A stretch of 64,000 bases of DNA from Methylorubrum populi (GTDB taxonomy: Bacteria > Pseudomonadota > Alphaproteobacteria > Rhizobiales > Beijerinckiaceae), in assembly GCA_036946625.1 (NCBI GenBank), contig JAQIIU010000002.1, forward strand, positions 1,532,001 to 1,596,000, in the 5' to 3' direction. The notes under the pieces were generated by a model. It searched no databases and was not told the origin of the DNA. It worked only from the letters and a program-made list of their open reading frames with translations. Positions 49,785 through 61,338 of the stretch are shown here, piece by piece; within the stretch, counting starts at the first letter, position 1, and each line of letters opens with the position of its first letter. The translations under genes and the position numbers were made by a program.

Positions 49785-50507
49785 TCAGGGCACCACGCGG
49801 GTCGAGACCGAGGCGCCCGTCAGGATCGCGCCGATCGAGCTCGGCGCGTGCACCGAGCCCACCACGATGGTGAGCCGGCTCTCGCGGGCGAGGGCGAAGG
49901 CGGCGGTGTCCATCACCTTGAGGTCGCGGGCGATGGCCTCGTCGTGGGTGAGCCGGTCGTAGCGGATGGCGTCGGGGTCGTTCTTCGGATCGGCCGAGTA
50001 GACCCCGTCCACCTGCGTCGCCTTCAGCACGGCGTCGCAGCGCAGCTCCGCCGCGCGCAGCACGGCCGCCGTGTCGGTGGTGAAGTACGGGTTGCCGGTG
50101 CCGCCCGCGAGCACCACGACCTGACCCTTGTCGAGGTGGTGCAGGGCCGGCTGGCGGGCATAGGTCTCGCAGATCGTCGGCATCGAGACCGCCGACATGG
50201 TGCGGGCCTGCACGCCGGCGGCGTTGAGCGCGGTCTCGATGGCGAGCGAGTTCATCACGGTGGCCATCATGCCGAGGGAATCGCCGGTCGCCCGGTCGAT
50301 CCAGCCGGCCTGGGAGATGCGCGCCCCACGGATCATGTTGCCGCCGCCGACCACGACCGCGACCTGGATGCCCTGGGCGATGGTGTTCGAGATGTCCTCG
50401 GCGAGCGCGGCCAGCGTCGGCGGGTGCAGCCAGTAGCCGTCGGGAGCGGCCAGCGCCTCGCCGGACAGCTTGACGAGGACGCGGCGGTAGGTCGTCGTTT
50501 CCGACAT
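49785..50507 (-). CDS. pyrH: Uridylate kinase
   Basis: Phosphorylates UMP; the bacterial type unrelated to eukaryotic UMP-CMP kinases. 240 residues: RVLVKLSGEALA at the N-terminus, VVVGGGNMIRG, TADTAAVL-like TTDTAAVLRAAELRCDAVLKATQVDGVYSADPKNDP, and a C-terminal IVVGSVHAPSSIGAIL. Third gene of rpsB-tsf-pyrH, transcribed leftwards; 127 bases separate it from tsf. frr, normally next, is missing here. Confidence 0.97.
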   Translation of the reverse strand: MSETTTYRRVLVKLSGEALAAPDGYWLHPPTLAALAEDISNTIAQGIQVAVVVGGGNMIRGARISQAGWIDRATGDSLGMMATVMNSLAIETALNAAGVQARTMSAVSMPTICETYARQPALHHLDKGQVVVLAGGTGNPYFTTDTAAVLRAAELRCDAVLKATQVDGVYSADPKNDPDAIRYDRLTHDEAIARDLKVMDTAAFALARESRLTIVVGSVHAPSSIGAILTGASVSTRVVP

Positions 50508-50634
50508 CGAAGATCCTCGTCGTCTCGGGCCTGGTGCGCCGCGGCTTCTAGCAACACGGGAGCCCGAACGTCGAGGGGCGGCGGCATCGCTGCCGCCGCC
50601 CCTTTATCGGACGACCTGTGAGGATCGGTGACGA

Positions 50635-51555
50635 TCAGCGCGACATGCTCGCCACTTCGGCGGCGAAGTCCGGGCCCTCTTCCTTCTCGATGCCCTCGCC
50701 GAGCGCGTAACGGACGAAGCCCTTGATCGCGACCTCGCCGCCGGCCTTGCCCGCGGCCTCCTTGAGGACCTGGGCGACGGTCTTGGAGCCGTCGTGGACG
50801 AAGGGCTGCTCCAGGAGGGTGACCTCCTTGTAGTAGCTCTTCAGGCCGCTCTCGACGATCTTGGCGAGCACGTGGTCCGGCTTGCCGGCGTTCTTCTCGC
50901 GCAGGATGTTCGACTCGCGCTCGACCACCGACGCATCGACGCCCGAGGCGTCGAGCGCCGCCGGGTTGGTGGCGGCGACGTGCATGGCGATCTGACGGCC
51001 GAGCGTCGAGAGGACCTCGACGTCGCCCTCGGACTCGAGCGCGACGAGCACGCCGATCTTGCCGAGGCCCTCGCTGATCTGGCCGTGGACGTAGGAGGCG
51101 ATCACGCCCTTGGCCACTTCGAGCTTGGCGACGCGGCGCAGGGTCATGTTCTCGCCGATGGTGGCGATGAGGTTCGAGAGCGTGTCCTTCACGGTCGCGG
51201 ACGAACCGGGGAAGGTCGCGGCCTCCAGGCCCTCCAGGGTGCCGTCGGTGTTCAGCGCGAGCTTGGCGGCCTCGCGGGCAAACGCCTGGAAGCCATCGTT
51301 GCGGGCGACGAAGTCGGTCTCGGAGTTCACCTCGACGACCGCGGCGTGGCGGCCGGCGGACTCGACGGCGACGAGACCCTCCGCCGCGACGCGGCCGGCC
51401 TTCTTGGCGGCCTTGGCGAGACCCTTCTTGCGCAGCCAGTCAACCGCCGCTTCGAGATCGCCGTCGGTCTCGTTGAGCGCGCCCTTGCAATCCATCATGC
51501 CGGCGCCGGTCTTTTCGCGAAGCTCCTTCACGAGAGCGGCGGTGATGTTGGCCAT
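50635..51555 (-). CDS. tsf: Elongation factor Ts
   Basis: Nucleotide exchange factor for EF-Tu. 306 residues: [24 protein letters not shown] in the UBA-like N-domain, then [31 protein letters not shown] and a full core of two subdomains. The C-terminus [15 protein letters not shown] is slightly extended. The ATG at 51555 is preceded by a GAGG site. An upstream hairpin and a 19-base tandem repeat sit between it and rpsB. Confidence 0.97.
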   Translation of the reverse strand: MANITAALVKELREKTGAGMMDCKGALNETDGDLEAAVDWLRKKGLAKAAKKAGRVAAEGLVAVESAGRHAAVVEVNSETDFVARNDGFQAFAREAAKLALNTDGTLEGLEAATFPGSSATVKDTLSNLIATIGENMTLRRVAKLEVAKGVIASYVHGQISEGLGKIGVLVALESEGDVEVLSTLGRQIAMHVAATNPAALDASGVDASVVERESNILREKNAGKPDHVLAKIVESGLKSYYKEVTLLEQPFVHDGSKTVAQVLKEAAGKAGGEVAIKGFVRYALGEGIEKEEGPDFAAEVASMSR

Positions 51556-51599
51556 GGCGGTCCTCTTGAGGTCTGGAAGAGCAGGTCTTGAAGTGAGCG

Positions 51600-51668
51600 A
51601 GCCCGGCGCTCGTTGAAAGCACCGGGCTTTGCAAAACAGATGACGATCGGCAAAACAGATGACGATCG
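51600..51668. promoter_or_regulatory. rpsB-tsf spacer: hairpin and 19-base tandem duplication
   Basis: AGCCCGGCGCT (51600-51610) and AGCACCGGGCT (51618-51628) form a stem with one mismatch. Next to it GCAAAACAGATGACGATCG occurs twice in tandem (51631-51649 and 51650-51668). On the - strand the stem is not followed by a U-tract, so it is more likely an attenuator or processing site between rpsB and tsf than a full terminator. Confidence 0.5.
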
Positions 51669-51707
51669 GGCCGCCGGGCGGGAAACCCGGCGGCGGAGCG
51701 TTGCAAC

Positions 51708-52775
51708 TTACGCCGCAGCCGCCTCGACGAAGGCGCGGGACTGTTCGATCCAGCCATCGCGGGCGAGGCGGCCGTTGAGCTTCAGGTCCGTGTCGAGCTT
51801 GGCCACGTCCTCGGGCTGCATGGCGGCGATCTGCCAGTAGTGCCACACGCCGGCATCGTTGAGCTTCTGCACGAGCTGCGGGCCGACGCCGTTGAGCTTG
51901 GTCAGGTCGTCGGGCGCGCCGCGGGGTGCGGCGAGCTGCTCGAAGTGCCCGGTCGACTCGGCGAGCGCGGCGACGTCGGCCGGGGCGATCGCGTCGGAGG
52001 CGACGGAGGCCGCGAGGTCGTCGTTGGCCGGCGGCAGCTCCTCGGCGGTCGGCTCCTCGGAGGCGCCGACATCGATGCCGAGGGCGCCCTGGCCGCGGCC
52101 GATGCCCTCGATCGCCGCGCGGGCGATCAGGTCGCAGTAGAGCGCGATGGCGCGGCCGGCGTCGTCGTTGGCCGGGACGATGTAGGAGATGCCGTCCGGG
52201 TTGCAGTTCGTGTCGACGATGGCCGCGACCGGGATGCCGAGGCGCTGGGCCTCCTTGATCGCGAGCTGCTCCTTGTTGGTGTCGATCACGAACAGGAGGT
52301 CGGGCACGCCGCCCATGTCCTTGATGCCGCCGAGCGCCTTCTCGAGCTTGTCCTTCTCGCGCGTCAGCATGAGGCGCTCCTTCTTGGTGAGGCCGACGGC
52401 CCCGCCTTCGAGCGTCTCGTCGACCTTGCGCAGGCGCTGGATCGAGCCGGAGATGGTCTTCCAGTTGGTCAGCATGCCGCCGAGCCAGCGGGAGTTGACG
52501 TAGTACTGGGCCGAACGCTTGGCCGCCTCGGCGATGGCGTCCGCCGCCTGGCGCTTGGTGCCGACGAACAGAACGCGGCCGCCGCGGGCCACGGTGTCGC
52601 TCACCGCCTGGAGCGCGGCGTGGAGCGCCGGCACCGTCTGGGCGAGGTCGATGATGTGGATGTTGTTGCGGGTGCCGAAGATGTAGGGCTGCATCTTCGG
52701 GTTCCAGCGGTGCGACTGGTGCCCGAAATGGGCGCCGGCCTCGAGGAGCTGGCGCATAGAGAAATCGACGGCCAT
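51708..52775 (-). CDS. rpsB: 30S ribosomal protein S2, with C-terminal extension
   Basis: 355 residues, about 100 longer than E. coli S2. The S2 core is standard: [42 protein letters not shown]-like [47 protein letters not shown] and [16 protein letters not shown]. After residue 240 comes an Ala/Glu/Asp-rich linker and then [29 protein letters not shown], a helix-hairpin-helix-like module also known from S2 of other Rhizobiales. First gene of the rpsB-tsf-pyrH unit. Confidence 0.97.
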   Translation of the reverse strand: MAVDFSMRQLLEAGAHFGHQSHRWNPKMQPYIFGTRNNIHIIDLAQTVPALHAALQAVSDTVARGGRVLFVGTKRQAADAIAEAAKRSAQYYVNSRWLGGMLTNWKTISGSIQRLRKVDETLEGGAVGLTKKERLMLTREKDKLEKALGGIKDMGGVPDLLFVIDTNKEQLAIKEAQRLGIPVAAIVDTNCNPDGISYIVPANDDAGRAIALYCDLIARAAIEGIGRGQGALGIDVGASEEPTAEELPPANDDLAASVASDAIAPADVAALAESTGHFEQLAAPRGAPDDLTKLNGVGPQLVQKLNDAGVWHYWQIAAMQPEDVAKLDTDLKLNGRLARDGWIEQSRAFVEAAAA

Positions 52776-52817
52776 GATCTTTTGGTCTCTCCGGTTGATA
52801 CCGCCGCGGAGGATGCA

Positions 52818-52847
52818 GCCGGCGTTTCGCCGGCCACCGGAAACGCC
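52818..52847 (-). promoter_or_regulatory. rpsB leader with two mutually exclusive hairpins
   Basis: GCCGGCG-TTT-CGCCGGC (52818-52834) is a perfect 7-bp stem. GGCGTTTC (52821-52828) also pairs perfectly with GAAACGCC (52840-52847). The two stems share bases and cannot form together. They lie 43-72 bases before the rpsB start, where S2 is known to control its own translation in other bacteria. A switch role is inferred. Confidence 0.4.
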
Positions 52848-52936
52848 TCATTCAGGCATGAGGCCGGCTCCGCGTGTGGAATGGGCGCGGCGTTAGCAGG
52901 GAAAGTCCGGAATGGCAAGCCGGCGCGGCTCGGACC

Positions 52937-54622
52937 CTACGCAGCTCTCACCGACGCGAGGAAGCGGGACATCTCGGTGCTGAGACGTTCGGCCTGCCGC
53001 GACAGGTCGGAGGCCGAGGCCAGCACTTGAGCGGCCGCCGCTCCGGTTTCCTCCGCCGCCGTGGCGACGCCCGCGATGTTGCTCGTCACCTCGCCGGTGC
53101 CGGTCGCCGCCTGGCCGACGTTGCGCACGATCTCCTGCGTCGCCGCCCCCTGCTCCTCCACCGCCGCCGCGATGCCGGTGGCGACGCCGCTGATCTCGCG
53201 GATGCGGGTGCTGATCCCGTCGATGGCCGTCACGGCCTCGCCGGTCGCGCCCTGGATCCGTGCGATCTGGCCCGAGATCTCCTCGGTGGCCCGCGCGGTC
53301 TGGTTGGCGAGTTCCTTGACCTCGGCGGCCACCACCGCGAAGCCGCGGCCCGCCTCCCCGGCGCGGGCGGCCTCGATCGTGGCGTTGAGCGCGAGCAGGT
53401 TCGTCTGCGCTGCGATGGTGGAGATCAGCGCGACCACGTCGCCGATCCGCGCGGCGGCCTCCGACAGATCCCGCACCAGCACGACGGTCTGCCCCGCCTC
53501 GCCGGCCGCGACCCCGGCGAGTTCGGCCGATCCGGCGACTTGCCGGCCGATCTCCCACACCGAGGAGCCGAGTTCCTCGGTGGCGGCGGCGACCATTCCG
53601 ACATTGCCGGCCGCCTGCTCGGCGGCGGCCGCCACGGTGGTGGACTGGCCGGCGGTCTGCGTGGCGATCGCGGTCATGCTCTGGGCGGTGGCCTGCAGCT
53701 CGGTCGCCGCCGCGGTGACGGTTTCGAGAATGCCGCCGACCGCGTGCTCGAAGCCGTCGGCCATGCTGCGCATGCCGGCCTTGCGCTGCTCCTCGGCCGA
53801 GGCGCGGGCGAGGGCGGTCTCCTCCTCCAGGGCACGGGCGCGCAGAAGGTTGTCGCGGAACACGTGGACGGTGGCCGCCATCGCGCCGATCTCGTCCCGA
53901 CGCCGGCCGAAGGGGATCGGCGAATCGGTATCGCCGCCCGCGAGACGCCGCATCGCCTCCGTCATCCGCTCGATCGGGCGCGACACGCCGACGAAGGAGA
54001 AGATCATCGCGCCGACCGCCGTCAGGGTCGTGATGCAGAGCGCGGCCAGGGTGATGCGTATCGCGGTGGCCTGCTCGGCACGGACGGCGGCATCGGCGGC
54101 CTTGCTCCCCTCGATGTTGACGTCGACGAGGGCCCGCGCCGCATCGGAAACCGCGAGATAGCGCGCGTTCATGGATCCGCGGAAATGGGCGAGCGCCTCG
54201 TTCTGCCGGTCGCTCGGGAAGGCGCGCAGCCGGTCCCATTCCGGCTTCAGCAAGTCGAGCTTGGCCAGGAGATCGTCGTAGGCCCGCCGCTCCTGCGCGG
54301 ACGAGATCAGCGCCGCATAGGCCGCGACCTTGGCGTTGCGGTCGCGCATGAAGGTCGCGACCTTCTCGGCGTAGCCCGCCCGTGCCGCTTCGTCCTCGGC
54401 CGTGACGTAACGGAACTGCCAGAGCCGCGTCCGGATCACGAGGGCGTTGATGGTGTGGGCCTCGTTGATCGACGGAATGGTGTTGTCGAGGAGGCTCGAC
54501 GTTCGCGCGCCGATCGCGTCGAGCTTGATCAGGGCGAGGACGCCCTGCCCGACCGCCAGCAGCAGCATGAGCGCGAACAGGCCCGCGAGGGTGCGCTTGA
54601 GTGTCATCGTCATGGGAAGCAT
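52937..54622 (-). CDS. Methyl-accepting chemotaxis protein
   Basis: 561-residue transmembrane chemoreceptor. Membrane helix 1 spans about residues 12-32 ([21 protein letters not shown]), a four-helix-bundle periplasmic sensor of about 155 residues follows, helix 2 is near 190-212, and a HAMP domain ([16 protein letters not shown]) leads into the signalling coiled coil. The hairpin tip is conserved: [42 protein letters not shown]. No C-terminal CheR/CheB pentapeptide is present. Ligand unknown. No other chemotaxis genes are in the window. Confidence 0.95.
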   Translation of the reverse strand: MLPMTMTLKRTLAGLFALMLLLAVGQGVLALIKLDAIGARTSSLLDNTIPSINEAHTINALVIRTRLWQFRYVTAEDEAARAGYAEKVATFMRDRNAKVAAYAALISSAQERRAYDDLLAKLDLLKPEWDRLRAFPSDRQNEALAHFRGSMNARYLAVSDAARALVDVNIEGSKAADAAVRAEQATAIRITLAALCITTLTAVGAMIFSFVGVSRPIERMTEAMRRLAGGDTDSPIPFGRRRDEIGAMAATVHVFRDNLLRARALEEETALARASAEEQRKAGMRSMADGFEHAVGGILETVTAAATELQATAQSMTAIATQTAGQSTTVAAAAEQAAGNVGMVAAATEELGSSVWEIGRQVAGSAELAGVAAGEAGQTVVLVRDLSEAAARIGDVVALISTIAAQTNLLALNATIEAARAGEAGRGFAVVAAEVKELANQTARATEEISGQIARIQGATGEAVTAIDGISTRIREISGVATGIAAAVEEQGAATQEIVRNVGQAATGTGEVTSNIAGVATAAEETGAAAAQVLASASDLSRQAERLSTEMSRFLASVRAA

Positions 54623-54890
54623 GCGCCTTTCCTTGGCTCATGCACGCATTGCGCTGCGACAATTAATGAGCTGCAAATTCGAGAGAGATCCGTTGAAACG
54701 ATGGTAAACGCCAAGGCACACAGATATGCGTCGAGATAATCCTCGTATATCCAAGGAAATTTGGCGATATGCTTTAATTCGAACGATCCAGCTCCGCACG
54801 TTCGGTATGGCGCTCCCCTGGTTCCGCCCGCTCCGCCAACCGGATTTGTGATCATCCTCCGATGGGCGCATGCGGCCACCGCGGGCCGCT

Positions 54891-54940
54891 AGAGCATCCT
54901 CCCGAAAGGCGGCCTCCGGCTTTCGGAAAAAGACGATGCA
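54891..54940. repeat. Short palindromic repeat family D, copy 2
   Basis: AGAGCATCCTCCCGAAAGG, CGGCCTCCGGCTTTCGG and AGACGATGCA form a hairpin with CCGAAAG and CTTTCGG as central arms. It is the same plan, in opposite orientation, as the copy at 63.74 kb, including the outer CTAGAGCATC. Confidence 0.7.
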
Positions 54941-55030
54941 AAAACAAGAGTCCAGCGCATCCCTGCCGGCTGTCGGTGCCCGGCGAGGCCGCCTCCCGAA
55001 CGGTGACTGCCGGGATGCTGCCGAACGAAA

Positions 55031-55053
55031 GCCTTCCCCCGTCGGCGGAAGGC
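55031..55053 (-). terminator. Probable terminator behind the CoA-transferase gene
   Basis: GCCTTCC and GGAAGGC pair over a 9-base loop; on the - strand the stem is followed by TTTCGTTC. It lies about 30 bases behind the stop codon. Confidence 0.45.
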
Positions 55054-55084
55054 ACATTCCGCCGCGAACCCGGAGCCTCCGCCG

Positions 55085-57067
55085 TCAGGCGGCGGAGGCC
55101 ACCGCCGGCGAGATCATTTTCCGCGCGCGTCTGTCCTCGGTGCTGCCGAGGAAGGCCTGGGCCTCCTCCTTGCGCTCGAAGACGTGGGGGGCGACGCCGC
55201 GCTTGGTCAGGGCCTCCTCCATCTTCAGGCGCAGGAAGGCGCTGGTCGCGTAGCGGGTCGTCGTCGCGTAGTAGTTCGCCTGGAGATACTGGATCATCCC
55301 GGCATAGTCGTCGTAGAGGTTCTCGTTGAGCCGGAAGCCGTCGTGGTTGATCACGGCGTTGACCCGCTGGCCGGCCTTCCGGCAGGCCTCGACGATGGTC
55401 ATGCGCAACTCGTCCATGTCGCTCTTCACCCGGCAGTACCAGCCCTCCAGGTTGATGAAGAGGATGTTGCGCTCGGCATCCAGGCTGACGCGCGACGTGA
55501 GATCGAGGTTGAGCAGGTCCGAGATCAGGCCCATCGGCCCGTCGCGGAAGATGCGGGCGTCCATCGTCACCGGATTGCGCACCACGGGGGCGAAATCCAT
55601 GTGGGCGAGGATGTCGCGCTCGATGTCGATCCCGGGCGCCACCTCGATCAGTTCGAGCCCGTCCTTCGTGAGCTGGAACACGCAGCGCTCGGTCACGTAG
55701 ATCACCGGCTGCGCGCGCTCGACCGCGTAGGGGCCGGAGAAGGTGTTCTGCTGCACCTGGGTGACGAACTTCCGGGCCCGGCCCTCGGTGACGATCTTCA
55801 CTTGGCCCTCTTGCACGGCGATCTCCAGGCCGCCCGCGGTGAAGGTGCCGGCGAAGACGACCGAGCGGGCGTTCTGCGAAATGTTGATGAAGCCGCCGCA
55901 GCCGTTGAGCTTGCCCCCGAACTTCGAGGTGTTGACGTTGCCGGCGCCGTCGCACTCGGCCATGCCGAGGCAGGTCATGTCGAGGCCGCCGCCGTCGTAG
56001 AAGTCGAACATCTGGTTCTGGTCGATGATGCAGTCGGCATTCGTCGCCGCGCCGAAGCTGGAACCGGAGGCCAGCACCCCGCCGACCGCGCCGGCCTCGG
56101 TGGTCAGCGTGATGTAGGGGGTGATCTTTTCCTCGTTCGCCACGGAGGAAATGCCCTCGGGCGCACCGACGCCGAGATTGACCACGCCGTTGGGCGGCAG
56201 TTCGAAGGCGGCGCGCCGCGCGATGATCTTGCGCTCGTTGAGCGGCATCCGCTTGATGCCGGTGACCGGCACCCGGATCTCGCCGGCGAGCGCCGCATCG
56301 TACACGACGCCGTAGTTCATGCGGTGCATCTCGGGCTCGGCGACCACCACGCAATCCACGAGGATGCCGGGGACGCGGACATCCTTGGGCAGCAGGTAGC
56401 CGTCGTCGACGATGCGCTCGACCTGGGCGACGACGATGCCGCCGTTGTTGCGCGCGGCCATGGCCTGGGCGAGGCAGTCGAGGGTCAGCGCCTCCTTCTC
56501 GAAGCTCAGGTTGCCCGACGGGTCGGCGGAGGTGGCGCGGATGAAGGCCACATCGATCTTGGTGGCGGTGTAGAACAGCCACTCCTCGCCATCGACCTCC
56601 ACCAGCTTGACGATGTCCTCGGTGGTCAGGTCGTTGACCTTGGCCCCGCCGTGGCGCGGATCGACGTAGGTCTTCAGGCCCACCTTCGAGAACAGCCCCG
56701 GCTGGCCGGCGGCGCAGGCGCGGTAGAGCTGCGAGATCACGCCCTGCGGCAGGTTGTAGCCGCGGATCAGGTTGGCCTGCGCAGCCTGGGCGACCTTGGG
56801 CATGCGCCCGAAATTGGCGGCGATGACCCGCGACAGCAGTCCGTCATGGTGCAGGCGGCCAGTGCCGAGGCCTTTCGAGTCGCCCGCGCCCGCGGTCATG
56901 ATCAGGGTGAGGCCCCGCGGCGAACCGGTGTCGACGAAGCGCTTTTCGAGGGCCGCGTGCAGCGCCTCCGGGATGCAGCTCTGGACGAAGCCGGTGGTGG
57001 TCAGGACATCGTTCTCGCGGATCAGCGCGATCGCCTCCTCGGCCGTGATGACCTTGTTCTTCTTCAT
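55085..57067 (-). CDS. Family I acyl-CoA:acetate/3-ketoacid CoA-transferase with C-terminal extension
   Basis: Moves CoA between acyl-CoA and a free acid. 660 residues. The alpha part starts NKVITAEEAIALIRENDVLTTTGF; the beta part has PPNGVVNLGVGAPEGISSVANEE with the probable catalytic Glu, then EAGAVGGVLASGSSFGAATNAD. Together these match propionate/acetate CoA-transferases (Pct, YdiF), which end near residue 520. About 130 more residues follow (RNILFINLEGWYCRV, VNAVINHDGFRLNENLYDDY, TTTRYATSAFLRLKMEEAL, RGVAPHVFERKEEA), a separate domain that I do not recognise by name. The start is set at 57067 by MKKNKVIT. The acyl substrate is unknown. Confidence 0.9.
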   Translation of the reverse strand: MKKNKVITAEEAIALIRENDVLTTTGFVQSCIPEALHAALEKRFVDTGSPRGLTLIMTAGAGDSKGLGTGRLHHDGLLSRVIAANFGRMPKVAQAAQANLIRGYNLPQGVISQLYRACAAGQPGLFSKVGLKTYVDPRHGGAKVNDLTTEDIVKLVEVDGEEWLFYTATKIDVAFIRATSADPSGNLSFEKEALTLDCLAQAMAARNNGGIVVAQVERIVDDGYLLPKDVRVPGILVDCVVVAEPEMHRMNYGVVYDAALAGEIRVPVTGIKRMPLNERKIIARRAAFELPPNGVVNLGVGAPEGISSVANEEKITPYITLTTEAGAVGGVLASGSSFGAATNADCIIDQNQMFDFYDGGGLDMTCLGMAECDGAGNVNTSKFGGKLNGCGGFINISQNARSVVFAGTFTAGGLEIAVQEGQVKIVTEGRARKFVTQVQQNTFSGPYAVERAQPVIYVTERCVFQLTKDGLELIEVAPGIDIERDILAHMDFAPVVRNPVTMDARIFRDGPMGLISDLLNLDLTSRVSLDAERNILFINLEGWYCRVKSDMDELRMTIVEACRKAGQRVNAVINHDGFRLNENLYDDYAGMIQYLQANYYATTTRYATSAFLRLKMEEALTKRGVAPHVFERKEEAQAFLGSTEDRRARKMISPAVASAA

Positions 57068-57552
57068 GGGACCGCCGTCCTCCGCTCGCCTTCGGTCCGG
57101 CCGGGCGGTGCCCTCCGCCTCTTGCCGTCTCCACCCGACATCCTCCCGGCCGCCCGCGAAAATTCGGACGGCTTCCGCCGCCGGCCAGCCGGTCGAATCC
57201 TGCATGCATTCATCGTTGCGGCGCATCGATATGCTGTCGCACTGCAATAAACTGCACGTCTTTCGTGAGATAATACCGCAGAACCCCGGCAGCGTATGCC
57301 TGAAAAACTCTTCGTTCCAGCTTGAGAAAAATTGCAGGGCTTTTCACCCCGATCGTCGGCAGGCCGCCCGCGCCGGGAAGCAGAGTCCCGCCGGGACAAT
57401 CGCTCGAAGCCGCGTGAGCGGCTTCGCGGCGCCAAGAGGCACAATCAAGAGCGCCGCGCGGAGCGGGCTTTTCAGGACGGATGTCCTGAAAAGCGTCGAG
57501 CGGAGCGAGAGCCCAAGGAGCCGAGATGTCCGCGGAGGCGGGCGCCGGCGAC
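57068..57552. other. Gap upstream of the CoA-transferase gene with two strong hairpins
   Basis: No gene is supported. 57230-57350 is A+T-rich and likely holds the CoA-transferase promoter. GAAGCCGC-GTGA-GCGGCTTC (57406-57425) and GCTTTTCAGGAC-GGAT-GTCCTGAAAAGC (57467-57494) are perfect hairpins with 8 and 12 base pairs. Neither is followed by a U-tract, so they look like repeat-type structures. Confidence 0.5.
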
Positions 57553-57780
57553 TGAGAGCCTGTTTGACTGCGATCATCCCCTCCCCACCCTCATCCTGAG
57601 GTGCCGCGTGAGCGGCCTCGAAGGATGCTCCAGGGATCGCGCGGGATCTGGAGCACCCTTCGAGGCCTCCGCTGCGCTCCGGCACCTCAGGATGAGGGTC
57701 GGGATGGGAGTCATGGCTTTCCTCTCGCCTTGCCGTGGCCCGACGAAGACACGTCGGCCGGCCGAACAGGCTCTAAGAGT
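57553..57780. repeat. MITE-like element, family C, copy interrupted by an IS
   Basis: Left end TGAGAGCCTGTTTGAC is identical to that of the copy at 46.67 kb, and the central palindrome (CCCTCATCCTGAGGTGCCG ... CGGCACCTCAGGATGAGGG) is shared. The right end is degenerate, GCCGAACAGGCTCT in place of GTCAAACAGGCTCTC, and the IS4-family element has inserted at that point. The target duplication takes in the last bases of this repeat. Confidence 0.82.
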
Positions 57781-60544
<2,764 letters not shown>

Positions 60545-60604
60545 GTGCGCCGCCCGGCGGCTGTCGTGGCGTGGGACGGGCCTCCCGCGGCAGCCGCTGC
60601 GGCC

Positions 60605-61045
60605 TCAATCGACGGCAGTCCCTTCAAGCCAGGGATTCAGCACCACGACACGCGCCCTCCTGAAATCATCGACGTCGCGCGTCACGAGCGTCAGCCCATG
60701 CTGGAGCGCGGTCGCCGCGATGATGAGATCGGGTTGCGGAAAGGTGTGGCGAACCGTCCGGCCCTCCTCGACGAGCATTCGCCAGCGGAGCATGACATCT
60801 TCGCTGACCGGTAGGATGCGCTCCGCGAACATCGGCCGGATGCGGGCGTCGAGCCAGTTGCGAAGGGCTGCCCGCTTCGCTTCGTCATCCGCGCGCTCGA
60901 TACCGTATCGTATCTCGGCCAAGCTGACCGTACTGACATGCAGGCTGACGAGCGGCTGAGTGCTGACGAAGGCGGTGACTCTCGGATTCGGGCGCGGTCG
61001 ACGAAGTTCCGAGAGCACGTTCGTATCGAGGAGCCAACCCGTCAC
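60605..61045 (-). CDS. VapC-type PIN-domain toxin
   Basis: 146-residue ribonuclease toxin. Acidic PIN residues are in place: Asp7 in WLLDTNVLSE, Glu44 in LAEIRYGIE, Asp106 in QPDLIIAATALQHG and Asp124 in VTRDVDDF. VapC toxins are known to cleave tRNA or rRNA. The start is a GTG at 61045 that overlaps the stop of the antitoxin gene (GTGA), so translation is coupled and needs the antitoxin message to be read first. It is convergent with the aminotransferase gene, 60 bases apart. Confidence 0.93.
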   Translation of the reverse strand: MTGWLLDTNVLSELRRPRPNPRVTAFVSTQPLVSLHVSTVSLAEIRYGIERADDEAKRAALRNWLDARIRPMFAERILPVSEDVMLRWRMLVEEGRTVRHTFPQPDLIIAATALQHGLTLVTRDVDDFRRARVVVLNPWLEGTAVD

Positions 61046-61338
61046 AAGATCGGATCGCGTACGGGCATTGGAAAACGCTCCGGCTCGATCTCGATCTCCC
61101 GATCCGGCGAGGCCTGAAGGGCTGCGACCAGAGCCTCCCCCGTCGTCTGGCCCTTCAAACGGCGAAAGTCCTCGGCAGAGATGACGACGACCTCCTCCTG
61201 CCCGCGAACGGTGACATGCTGCGGCCCTTCGCTCCGGACGCGCCGAACGAGTTCGCCGAAACGCGCCCTGGCATCGGCCAGACGCCAAGAGCGCTCGGGC
61301 GTGGTCTCCGGGTCGGTCGAGTGGGTGCGTCCCGTCAT
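61042..61338 (-). CDS. Phd/YefM-family antitoxin
   Basis: 98-residue antitoxin. RSWRLADARARFGELVRRVRSEGPQHVTVRGQEEVVVISAEDFRRL is the Phd/YefM DNA-binding and dimer domain, and the acidic C-tail (DREIEIEPERFPM) is the part expected to wrap the toxin. The ATG at 61338 is used; an in-frame ATG at 61386 lies too far upstream. It should repress its own promoter together with the toxin. A Phd-type antitoxin with a VapC-type toxin is a common mixed pairing. Confidence 0.92.
   Translation of the reverse strand: MTGRTHSTDPETTPERSWRLADARARFGELVRRVRSEGPQHVTVRGQEEVVVISAEDFRRLKGQTTGEALVAALQASPDREIEIEPERFPMPVRDPIL

Larger units (their letters stand above)
54623..55084. other. Gap between the chemoreceptor and the CoA-transferase gene
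   Basis: 462 bases without a supported gene. The part from 54650 to 54800 is notably A+T-rich and should carry the chemoreceptor promoter. A family D repeat lies at 54891-54940 and a terminator-like hairpin at 55031-55053. Confidence 0.55.

Noticed and set aside
51631-51668. Two tandem 19-base units as a start of a CRISPR array
   Set aside because: Only two units with no spacer between them, inside a ribosomal operon.
50635-52851. A 738-codon open frame that would fuse tsf to upstream sequence
   Set aside because: The upstream half is a shadow of rpsB in another frame; tsf starts at 51555 with a ribosome binding site.
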